DNA of 64,000 nucleotides from Flavonifractor sp. An92 (GTDB lineage Bacteria > Bacillota > Clostridia > Oscillospirales > Oscillospiraceae), in NCBI RefSeq assembly GCF_002159175.1, contig NZ_NFGZ01000002.1:186001-250000 (forward strand). The letters run 5' to 3'. Below are positions 18,359-25,941 of this stretch, piece after piece. The number at the start of each line of letters is the position of its first letter. Within the stretch, counting starts at the first letter, position 1. The notes beneath the pieces are model-generated. The model was given only the letters and a program-made list of their open reading frames with translations, searched no databases and had not been told where the DNA came from. A program made the translations under genes and the position numbers.

Positions 18359-18808
18359 ATGAAACAAGCTAGCAGCAACGAGGCGCTGATCCGCTTCCCC
18401 AGCTGTTCGGCCAACGAGGGCTTTGCGCGGGCGACGGCGGCCTGCTTTGTGGCCCAGCTGGACCCGACGCTGGAGGAGGTCAACGATATCAAGACCGCCG
18501 TCAGCGAGGCGGTGACCAACTGCATCGTCCACGCCTATCCGGACTGCCTGGGGCTGATCCAGATGCGCCTGCGGCTCTTTGAGGACCGCACCGTGGAGAT
18601 CGTCATCAAGGACACCGGCGTGGGCATCGCCGACGTGGACCAGGCCCGGACCCCCCTCTTCACCACCGGAGGGGAGGAGCGCTCCGGCATGGGGTTCACC
18701 ATTATGGAGAGCTTTATGGATACCGTCAAGGTGCGCTCCCGGCCCGGACGGGGGACCACGGTGGTGATGCGCCGGAGAATTTCCCGGCGCATGGGCGTGC
18801 CGGGATGA
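18359..18808 (+). CDS. spoIIAB: Anti-sigma F factor / serine kinase SpoIIAB
   Basis: This 149-residue GHKL-type kinase has EEVNDIKTAVSEAVTNCIVHAY (N-box helix), DTGVGIADVDQA and an ATP-lid segment SGMGFTIMESFMD. It binds and inhibits sigma-F and phosphorylates SpoIIAA. The start is the ATG at 18359 with GGGGAGGG upstream. Its stop overlaps the sigF start by four bases (ATGA), indicating translational coupling. Confidence 0.95.
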   Translation: MKQASSNEALIRFPSCSANEGFARATAACFVAQLDPTLEEVNDIKTAVSEAVTNCIVHAYPDCLGLIQMRLRLFEDRTVEIVIKDTGVGIADVDQARTPLFTTGGEERSGMGFTIMESFMDTVKVRSRPGRGTTVVMRRRISRRMGVPG

Positions 18809-19518
18809 GCATTGCCGACACCCCCGAACTGCTGGAAGAGGCCCGGAAGGGGGACAACGAGGCCTGTACCCGGATTTTAGAGGAGAACGCCGGCCTCATC
18901 TGGGGCATCGTGCGGCGTTACTACGGCCGGGGCGTGGAGCCGGACGACCTCTATCAGCTGGGCTGCCTGGGGTTTCTGAAGGCGGTGCGGGGCTTCGATC
19001 CCGCTTTCGGGTGCCAGTTCTCCACCTATGCGGTGCCCAAGATCGCCGGGGAGATCCGCCGATTCCTCCGGGACGACGGGGCGGTCAAGGTGAGCCGTGG
19101 GCTGAAGGAGCGAGGCGTCTCGGTCCGGGCCGCCCGGGAAAAGCTTTCCACCGCCCTGGGAAGGGAGCCCACCCTCTCCGAGCTGGCGGAGGAGACCGGC
19201 CTCACCGCCGAGGAGATCGCCGCCGCCGAGGAGGCCGGGCAGCCGGTGGCCTCCCTCCAGATGGAGACGGGGGAGGGGCTCACCCTGGAGAGCCTGCTGG
19301 GGGAGGAGAGCTTTGAGGAGGGTGTCCTGGAGCGGGAGACCCTCCGCAGCGCGGTGGCCGCCCTCCCGGAGCGGGAGCGGCAGGTGGTGGCCCTGCGGTA
19401 CTACCGGGGCTTCACCCAGGACCGCACCGCCAAGGTGCTGGGGGTGTCCCAGGTGCAGATCTCCCGCATCGAGCGCCGGGCCATGGAGCACCTTCGCCGG
19501 GCGCTGGCCCCGGAGTAA
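18805..19518 (+). CDS. sigF: Sporulation sigma factor SigF
   Basis: This 237-residue sigma-70-family factor drives early forespore transcription. Region 2 is visible as LIWGIVRRYYGRGVEPDDLYQLGCLG and GFDPAFGCQFSTYAVPKIAGEIRRFLRDD. Region 3 contains GREPTLSELAEETGL. Region 4 ends in LPERERQVVALRYYRGFTQDRTAKVLGVSQVQISRIERRA. Gene order after spoIIAA-spoIIAB identifies it as sigF rather than sigG. A terminator follows immediately. Confidence 0.96.
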   Translation: MSIADTPELLEEARKGDNEACTRILEENAGLIWGIVRRYYGRGVEPDDLYQLGCLGFLKAVRGFDPAFGCQFSTYAVPKIAGEIRRFLRDDGAVKVSRGLKERGVSVRAAREKLSTALGREPTLSELAEETGLTAEEIAAAEEAGQPVASLQMETGEGLTLESLLGEESFEEGVLERETLRSAVAALPERERQVVALRYYRGFTQDRTAKVLGVSQVQISRIERRAMEHLRRALAPE

Positions 19519-19522
19519 GAAC

Positions 19523-19556
19523 GAGCGGCCTGCCGAACCGGCAGACCGCTCTTTTT
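19523..19556 (+). terminator. Intrinsic terminator after sigF
   Basis: A 12-bp stem with one mismatch (19523-19534 with 19540-19551) is followed by five T. Confidence 0.9.
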
Positions 19557-19572
19557 CTATATTAAGATAAAG

Positions 19573-21000
19573 TTAGCCCAGCGTCATAAAGGCATAGCGG
19601 AGGATGAAAATAAGGGACACCACGGCGGCCAGGGGCTGGATCTCCCGGGCCTTGCCGGTGAAGAGCTTGATGAGGCAGAACATAATCAGACCCACGGCCA
19701 CGCCGTTGGCGATGGAGTAGGTAAAGGGCATAAAGACGATGGTGCAGAAGGCGGGCAGGGCCTCGGTCATGTCACTGAAGTCCACGTCCCGGATGTTGCT
19801 CAGCATCAGGATACCCACAAAGATAAGGGCGGGAGCGGTAGCAGCGCCGGGGACGATGCCTACCACCGGAGCAAAGATGATGGAGAGGAGGAAGAGCCCG
19901 GCGGTGACGACGCTGGTCAGTCCGGTGCGGCCGCCCTCGGCGATGCCGGCGCTGGACTCCACCACAGTGGTGACGGTAGAAGTACCCACCAGAGCGCCCG
20001 CGGCGGTGGAGATGGCGTCAGACATGAGAGCCTGCTTCATGTGGATGACCTCGCCGTTCTCGTCCATCATGCCGGACTGCTTGGCGGCGCCCAACAGGGT
20101 TCCGATGGAGTCGAACATGTTCACCAGGGAGAAGCTGATCACCAGCATGGTGACCGTAAAGAGGCTGTGGAGCAGGTTTTCACCGGCAAAGAGTCCCGCG
20201 AAGTCCAGGTGGAAGAAGGAGACCTCCATAAAATCGGAGAACTTGGAGCCGATGTCAAAGCTGAGGTTGCCCACCTGGGTCACGCCCAGGGGGATGCCGG
20301 CCAGAGTGGCCACCACGATGCCGATGAGGATGGAGCCCTTCACCTTTCGGGCGTGGAGCACGCCCATGACCAGCAGGCCGATGATCGCAACCAGTGCGCC
20401 CTTCACGGCGGTGAGGTCGGCGTCCGGGTTCTGCCACTGGGCAAAGTCCACCATGCTGACCAGAGTGGCGCTGTTCCCCACCACAAGGCCGCTGTTCTTC
20501 AGGCCGATGATGGTGATGAACAGGCCGATGCCCGGGGTGATGGCGGTCTTGACCGCCTGGGGGATGGAGCGGATGATGGCTTCCCGCAGGCCCACCGCCG
20601 TGATGACGATGAAGAGGATGCCGGAGATGAACACCACCACCAGCGCCTGGCTGTAGCTGTACCCCATGGCCAGGACCACGGTGTAGGCGAAGAAGGCGTT
20701 GAGCCCCATGCCGGGAGCCTGGGCAAAGGGCAGCCTGGCGTACAGCGCCACCAGGATAGTGCCAATGAACGCGCCGATGCAGGTGCCGATAAAGACACCG
20801 TTGGAAATCTGACCGGCCAGCGCCGTGTCGCCCATGATCATAAAAGGATCAGCCAGGATCTGGGGATTGAGAATCAGAATATAGGCGATGGAAATGAAGG
20901 TCGTCACGCCCGCCAGGATCTCCGTGCGGACGTTGGTACCGTACTTCTGCAATTCAAAATAGCGCTCAATGAAACCGGGTCTCTCAGTTGGCTTAGACAT
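19573..21000 (-). CDS. NCS2-family purine (guanine/hypoxanthine-type) permease
   Basis: The protein has 475 residues with about 12-14 membrane helices. It matches the AzgA/PbuG/PbuO branch: N-terminal RTEILAGVTTFISIAYIL, ALYARLPFAQAPGMGLNAFF, TPGIGLFITIIGLKNSGLV, and GTSTVTTVVESSAGIAEGGRTG carrying the conserved substrate-site glutamate. It imports purine bases by proton symport. The leader carries two guanine-type riboswitch aptamers, which supports guanine or hypoxanthine as the relevant ligands. GGAGGT precedes the ATG. Confidence 0.95.
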   Translation of the reverse strand: MSKPTERPGFIERYFELQKYGTNVRTEILAGVTTFISIAYILILNPQILADPFMIMGDTALAGQISNGVFIGTCIGAFIGTILVALYARLPFAQAPGMGLNAFFAYTVVLAMGYSYSQALVVVFISGILFIVITAVGLREAIIRSIPQAVKTAITPGIGLFITIIGLKNSGLVVGNSATLVSMVDFAQWQNPDADLTAVKGALVAIIGLLVMGVLHARKVKGSILIGIVVATLAGIPLGVTQVGNLSFDIGSKFSDFMEVSFFHLDFAGLFAGENLLHSLFTVTMLVISFSLVNMFDSIGTLLGAAKQSGMMDENGEVIHMKQALMSDAISTAAGALVGTSTVTTVVESSAGIAEGGRTGLTSVVTAGLFLLSIIFAPVVGIVPGAATAPALIFVGILMLSNIRDVDFSDMTEALPAFCTIVFMPFTYSIANGVAVGLIMFCLIKLFTGKAREIQPLAAVVSLIFILRYAFMTLG

Positions 21001-21189
21001 TTTTTTCTACCTCCATGTCGATTTTGAGTGTATCATCGCAGAGATTGGCCGGGATGTCACCTCCTGTGGGCAAATGCAACGGATATACGCTTCTTCAAAA
21101 TACGGACTCCCGATGGAGTGCAAAAAAATGGCCGCAGACAGTTCTGACGATAATTTCCAGGCCTGCTGCGTCCGGGGCGCAGGGTGGAA

Positions 21190-21252
21190 CTTATAGTCAG
21201 CTGTTTGCGGCAGCCGGTAGAGACGTCCGTCCATATCACGGATCTATATAAG
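21190..21252 (-). ncRNA. Purine riboswitch aptamer, guanine type (proximal copy)
   Basis: On the minus strand this 63-base element has P1 arms CTTATA/TATAAG and the J2/3 core GTCTCTACC. Loops L2 (GATATGG) and L3 (CCGCAAA) match the kissing-loop consensus, and J3/1 reads GACTATA. The C in GACTATA (position 74 in xpt numbering) specifies guanine/hypoxanthine rather than adenine. A T7 tract at 21123-21129 downstream on the same strand suggests a terminator expression platform, but I could not resolve its stem. Confidence 0.92.
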
Positions 21253-21278
21253 CTCAGAGGACTATGCGATTGCTGGAT

Positions 21279-21341
21279 CTTATAGTCGGCTGTTTACGGC
21301 AGTCGGTAGAGACACTTACCCTTATTGTAAGTTTATATAAG
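21279..21341 (-). ncRNA. Purine riboswitch aptamer, guanine type (distal copy)
   Basis: This is a second complete 63-base aptamer, transcribed first, 26 bases upstream of the other. P1 CTTATA/TATAAG, P2 CTTAC/GTAAG, core GTCTCTACC, L3 CCGTAAA and J3/1 GACTATA (guanine type) are all intact. P2 differs in sequence from the proximal copy while core bases are identical. That is the pattern expected for two functional domains rather than a fresh duplication. Confidence 0.92.
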
Positions 21342-21382
21342 ACAAGTGGAGCTTAAGGCCTCCCTTCTTGTAAGTTTTCATC

Positions 21383-21411
21383 ATATTACCATCTCGAAGT
21401 ATATTTGTCAA
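21383..21411 (-). promoter_or_regulatory. Sigma-A promoter of the riboswitch-permease transcript
   Basis: On the minus strand: perfect -35 TTGACA (21406-21411), 17-base spacer, -10 TAATAT (21383-21388). The first aptamer begins about 35 bases downstream of the expected start. Confidence 0.88.
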
Positions 21412-21492
21412 GTGTGTCTTTGGGAAAAACGCGCATGAGAGTTCCAAATCAAGCAGGAGTTATTGGGCGGTTTGACATAAGGGGTCAGAAAC

Positions 21493-21529
21493 AAAACGCG
21501 GAGAGCGGCCTTGCCGCTCCCCGCGTTTT
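21493..21529 (-). terminator. Intrinsic terminator after the small coiled-coil protein gene
   Basis: Arms 21493-21508 and 21514-21529 (16 bases, one mismatch) end in TTTT on both strands. The hairpin lies directly after the stop at 21546. Confidence 0.85.
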
Positions 21530-21545
21530 TCGGGACTGGAATGCT

Positions 21546-21953
21546 TTATTCCGGACGGGCCGGGTCGTCATCGGCAAAGTCGATGGGATCGGCAGACACC
21601 GGAGCGGAGACGATCACCGGCTCCTCCGGGGGGATCTCCGTCTCCACGGCCGCCAGGTCAGAGTCCTTCAGCGCGCCCTCTTCCTTGAGCTGCGCGATGC
21701 GGGCCTTGTTCTCCTCAATGTTGATCTTGGCCGTGGTGATCTTCTCACACAGGGCGGTGTAGCCCGCCTCAGGCGCCATGCCGCGCTCGGCATAATAGAG
21801 CTTGCCCAGCTCCAGATAGGCCTTGCGGATGCTGTCGTTTTCCCCGGCATTGGCCAGCTGCAGCCGGGCGATCTCCGTCAGCTGCTTGGACTTGGCCACG
21901 CCGGCCTGGGTCAGCTCCACCGCTTTTACCTTCAGATCATCAATCAACGCCAT
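21546..21953 (-). CDS. Small coiled-coil protein of unknown function
   Basis: The protein has 135 residues. The first 105 are Ala/Lys/Glu-rich and predicted helical (VELTQAGVAKSKQLTEIARLQL, TTAKINIEENKARIAQLKEE), with a conserved-looking SIRKAYLELGKLYYAE core. The last 30 residues are acidic and Pro-rich, hence probably disordered. There is no signal peptide or membrane segment. It is monocistronic with its own terminator, and divergent from the collagen-like gene. Short cytoplasmic proteins of this build often accompany zinc-ribbon domains, but none is present here. No function assigned. Confidence 0.7.
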   Translation of the reverse strand: MALIDDLKVKAVELTQAGVAKSKQLTEIARLQLANAGENDSIRKAYLELGKLYYAERGMAPEAGYTALCEKITTAKINIEENKARIAQLKEEGALKDSDLAAVETEIPPEEPVIVSAPVSADPIDFADDDPARPE

Positions 21954-22107
21954 ACCAGATACCTCCTCAATGGAATCTTGGAACCCTCCACTTGGGAAGG
22001 AACGGAACCGCAGGTTCAGTTGCTCCTATTTTAGCGCCTTTTCCATTCCGGCGCAAGTGGCGGGACGGCTTTTCCCCTGTGGTACCGGAAATCAGACGGC
22101 GGCATAG

Positions 22108-23487
<1,380 letters not shown>

Positions 23488-23491
23488 GCAT

Positions 23492-23527
23492 AAAAAGTCC
23501 CCCGGCCGTATGGCCGGGGGACTTTTT
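23492..23527. terminator. Bidirectional intrinsic terminator between collagen-like gene and mreB
   Basis: A perfect 16-bp stem (23492-23507 with 23512-23527) with AAAAA/TTTTT ends lies between two convergent genes. Confidence 0.95.
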
Positions 23528-23532
23528 CACGG

Positions 23533-24609
23533 TTAGTTCATCTGCTTGCGGCGGGACAGGTTGATGGTGCCGTCCTGCATGTCGCTGACGGACTCCAGGC
23601 TCTTGCCGGTGCCGTAGGCCACGCAGGAGATGGCGTCATCAGCCACGTGGGTCTCGATGCCGGTGTGGGACTCGATGAGCTTATCAAAGCCCCACAGCAG
23701 GGAGCCGCCGCCGGTCATGACAATGCCGTTGGTGGCGATGTCGGCCACCAGCTCGGGGGGAGTGCGTTCCAGGACGCCGTGGATGGCCTCCAGAATGCGG
23801 GTAGCGGGCTCCTCGAAGGCCTCGATCATCTCGCTGGAGTTGACGGAGAACACACGGGGCAGACCGGTCATCAGGCAGCGGCCGCGGATCTCCATGGTCT
23901 CCTCCTCGGGGCGGGGGAACACGCAGCCGATCTTCATCTTCAGCTCCTCGGCGGTGCGGTCACCGATCAGTACATTGTGCTTGCGCCGTATGTACTTCAC
24001 GATGGCCTCGTCGAACTGGTCGCCGGCGATCTTGATGGAGGTGGACTCCACGATGCCGCTCAGAGAAATGACGGCGATGTCGGTGGTGCCGCCGCCGATG
24101 TCCACGATCATGTGGCCGTCGGGCTTGGTGATGTCAATGCCCGCGCCGATGGCGGCAGCCACGGGCTCCTCGATGAGGTACACCCGGCGGGCGCCGGCCT
24201 GGATGCCCGCGTCGATGACGGCGCGCTCCTCGACCTCGGTGATGCCGGAGGGCACGCAGATGACGATACGGGGCTTGAAGAGCCGGAAGGAGGTCACCTT
24301 GCGGATGAACTCCTTGAGCATACGCTCGGTCATGTCGTAGTCGGAGATGACGCCCTCGCGCAGGGGACGGATGGCCACGATGTTGCCGGGGGTCTTACCC
24401 AGCATCTGCTGGGCCTCGGTGCCCACCTTCAGCAGCTTGCCGGTGTCCTTGTGCAGGGCCACCACGGAAGGCTCCCGGAGAACGACGCCTTTGCCGGCCA
24501 CATACACCAGGATGGACGCGGTACCCAAATCAATGCCAATATCTTTACTGAACATACCCACACCTCGAAGTCCTTTGAAGAATGCCTTTATTTTCTCCCA
24601 AATTTTCAT
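23533..24609 (-). CDS. mreB: Rod-shape-determining actin-like protein MreB/Mbl
   Basis: The protein has 358 residues from the ATG at 24607-24609, or 340 from the ATG at 24555. It has the actin-fold signatures DIGIDLGTASILVY, VPSGITEVEERAV, IEEPVAAAIGAG, VDIGGGTTDIAVISL and ITGGGSLL-like VMTGGGSLLWG. It organises sidewall peptidoglycan synthesis under the membrane. The longer start has an SD (GGTGAT, six bases upstream) and adds an 18-residue Lys-rich amphipathic helix. The shorter start has GAGGTG. No mreC/mreD follow. A stand-alone mreB of this kind is common in Clostridia. Confidence 0.95.
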   Translation of the reverse strand: MKIWEKIKAFFKGLRGVGMFSKDIGIDLGTASILVYVAGKGVVLREPSVVALHKDTGKLLKVGTEAQQMLGKTPGNIVAIRPLREGVISDYDMTERMLKEFIRKVTSFRLFKPRIVICVPSGITEVEERAVIDAGIQAGARRVYLIEEPVAAAIGAGIDITKPDGHMIVDIGGGTTDIAVISLSGIVESTSIKIAGDQFDEAIVKYIRRKHNVLIGDRTAEELKMKIGCVFPRPEEETMEIRGRCLMTGLPRVFSVNSSEMIEAFEEPATRILEAIHGVLERTPPELVADIATNGIVMTGGGSLLWGFDKLIESHTGIETHVADDAISCVAYGTGKSLESVSDMQDGTINLSRRKQMN

Positions 24610-24638
24610 GGTTTATCACCCATAATAATCTTCTTCTC

Positions 24639-24667
24639 ATTATAAAGATATTTCTGTCGCATTTCAA
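24639..24667 (-). promoter_or_regulatory. Sigma-A promoter of mreB
   Basis: On the minus strand: -35 TTGAAA (24662-24667), 17-base spacer, perfect -10 TATAAT (24639-24644). The predicted start lies just upstream of the longer mreB reading frame. Confidence 0.88.
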
Positions 24668-24698
24668 CCGTATTTTTCACAAGAATCACGTTTGTTTC

Positions 24699-25355
24699 TC
24701 AGTGTGCTCTGGCCAGAGTGGCGCAAAACACGACTTTTGCCCCTGCGGTGCGGAGCATACGGGCGCATTCCGAGGCGGTGGCCCCGGAGGTCAGCACGTC
24801 GTCAATGAGAAGGACCCGCTTGTCCTGCACGGCGGCGGGGTCCGTGCAGCGATAGGCCCCCAGGGCGTTGGCCCGGCGGGCGCTGTTCTCCTCCAGACCG
24901 GATTGAGGCGCGGTGTCCCGGACCTTTTCCAGCGTGGAGCACAGCGGCAGGCCCAATTCCTCCGCCACCACCTGCGCCAGGAGCTGGGCCTGGTCGTAGC
25001 CGCGCTCCCGCTTGCGGCGGCGGGAGAGGGGAGCCCAGGTGACGAGGTCGCAGGGCTCGTCCAGGTGGACCCGGACACAGACCGCCATCAGGCGGCCGTA
25101 GGCCTTGGCGTAGGAGGTCTGGCCGTAGAATTTATAGCGGTGGAAAGAGGTTCGTACCGTCTCCTCATACCGCAGCGGGGAGCAGGCCAGGGCGATGAAC
25201 TCCGGTTTCTGCTCCGCGGCGGAACCGGAGAGCCAGGGGAGCTCCCGGCGGCAGCGCGGGCAGAGGTCGCGCTCCCCATCGGGGAGGAGGGACCGGCAGA
25301 ATACGCACTTGGGCGGGAAGAGAAGGTCCAGAAAGGCGGACCACAGCCGGTTCAA
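24699..25355 (-). CDS. comFC: ComF/ComFC-family phosphoribosyltransferase-like protein
   Basis: The protein has 218 residues. An N-terminal zinc ribbon has pairs CVFC and CPRC. The PRT domain follows with PLSRRRKRERGYDQAQLLA and the PRPP-loop motif VLLIDDVLTSGATASE. ComFC takes part in DNA uptake and recombination in competent Firmicutes and is widespread outside them. The initiation codon is TTG at 25353-25355, overlapping the stop of the upstream small RHH gene (TTGA). Its translation is therefore likely coupled to that gene. Confidence 0.92.
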   Translation of the reverse strand: MNRLWSAFLDLLFPPKCVFCRSLLPDGERDLCPRCRRELPWLSGSAAEQKPEFIALACSPLRYEETVRTSFHRYKFYGQTSYAKAYGRLMAVCVRVHLDEPCDLVTWAPLSRRRKRERGYDQAQLLAQVVAEELGLPLCSTLEKVRDTAPQSGLEENSARRANALGAYRCTDPAAVQDKRVLLIDDVLTSGATASECARMLRTAGAKVVFCATLARAH

Positions 25356-25528
25356 TTCAAATCCTCTGGCTTGATGGGGCCGTGTTCCTCTTCAAAGGAG
25401 CGGATACACTGATTGATCAAGTGAAGAATCTGACGGCTCATCGAGCGCCCCTCATAGGCGGCGATGTATTGCAGCTTGTCGTGCTGCTCCTGATCCATAC
25501 GGATACTGAGATGTTTTTTGCGTTCCAT
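25352..25528 (-). CDS. Small ribbon-helix-helix (Arc/MetJ-type) DNA-binding protein
   Basis: This short gene encodes 58 residues starting MERKKHLSIRMDQEQHDKL and continuing with QYIAAYEGRSMSRQILHLI. A basic beta strand (HLSIRMD) followed by two helices is the ribbon-helix-helix fold of small Arc-like repressors. The stop overlaps the TTG start of comFC. A perfect 10-bp inverted repeat lies directly upstream of the start codon and is a natural operator candidate for autoregulation. No toxin gene is adjacent. Confidence 0.85.
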   Translation of the reverse strand: MERKKHLSIRMDQEQHDKLQYIAAYEGRSMSRQILHLINQCIRSFEEEHGPIKPEDLN

Positions 25529-25530
25529 GA

Positions 25531-25562
25531 TGCTTTACTCTCCATTTCTAGTGAGTAAAGCA
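25531..25562. promoter_or_regulatory. Perfect inverted repeat upstream of the RHH gene (candidate operator)
   Basis: TGCTTTACTC (25531-25540) and GAGTAAAGCA (25553-25562) are exact complements separated by 12 bases. They begin three bases upstream of the RHH start codon. RHH proteins typically bind such paired sites and repress their own gene. Confidence 0.7.
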
Positions 25563-25673
25563 TAGCTTGTGCGATTCATTTTAGGTGTATTCTTAGTGCA
25601 AAGTTAGTGCAGAATATTCGCGCGCTCGCCGCGCAGGCCGCCAGCCTGGCTCAGGCCGCCTACTCGGCGGGAG

Positions 25674-25877
25674 CACCGCTTTCTTTGCAAAGAAAGCGGT
25701 GGGAAAGAAAGCCCAGAGGGGGGATACCCCCCTCTGGACTCCCCCAAGGCGCACCCTGGCAGAAAGAGGGGGACAGGCGGCCGAAGGCCGCCCACTTGGA
25801 GGGGAGTGGAGAGGGGAACGAGAAGTTCCCCTCTCCTTCTTTTCTTTCCCCCATTTCTTTTCTCGAAAAGAAATGGG
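25674..25877. repeat. Intergenic cluster of five perfect hairpins (REP/BIME-like)
   Basis: The 25563-25941 gap holds no credible gene. Five exact inverted repeats occur in succession: 25674-25701 (28-base palindrome), 25713-25737 (11-bp stem, 3-base loop), 25776-25792 (7-bp), 25808-25836 (12-bp) and 25850-25877 (13-bp, 2-base loop). Several long open frames cross it on both strands, as expected for GC-rich palindromic DNA. It may be a dispersed repeat, an mRNA 3-prime structure for recD2, or both. Confidence 0.8.
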
Positions 25878-25941
25878 GCGCTGTCCGCGTAGGACGCCCG
25901 TCCGGCGAGGACATATCCTCCGGGCTCCCCGGAGAGAGCTC

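Noticed and set aside
21180..21345. The repeated GGTAGAGAC elements as a T-box leader or plus-strand regulatory repeat.
   Set aside because: Read on the minus strand they are complete purine riboswitch aptamers with correct loops and junctions, placed before a purine permease.
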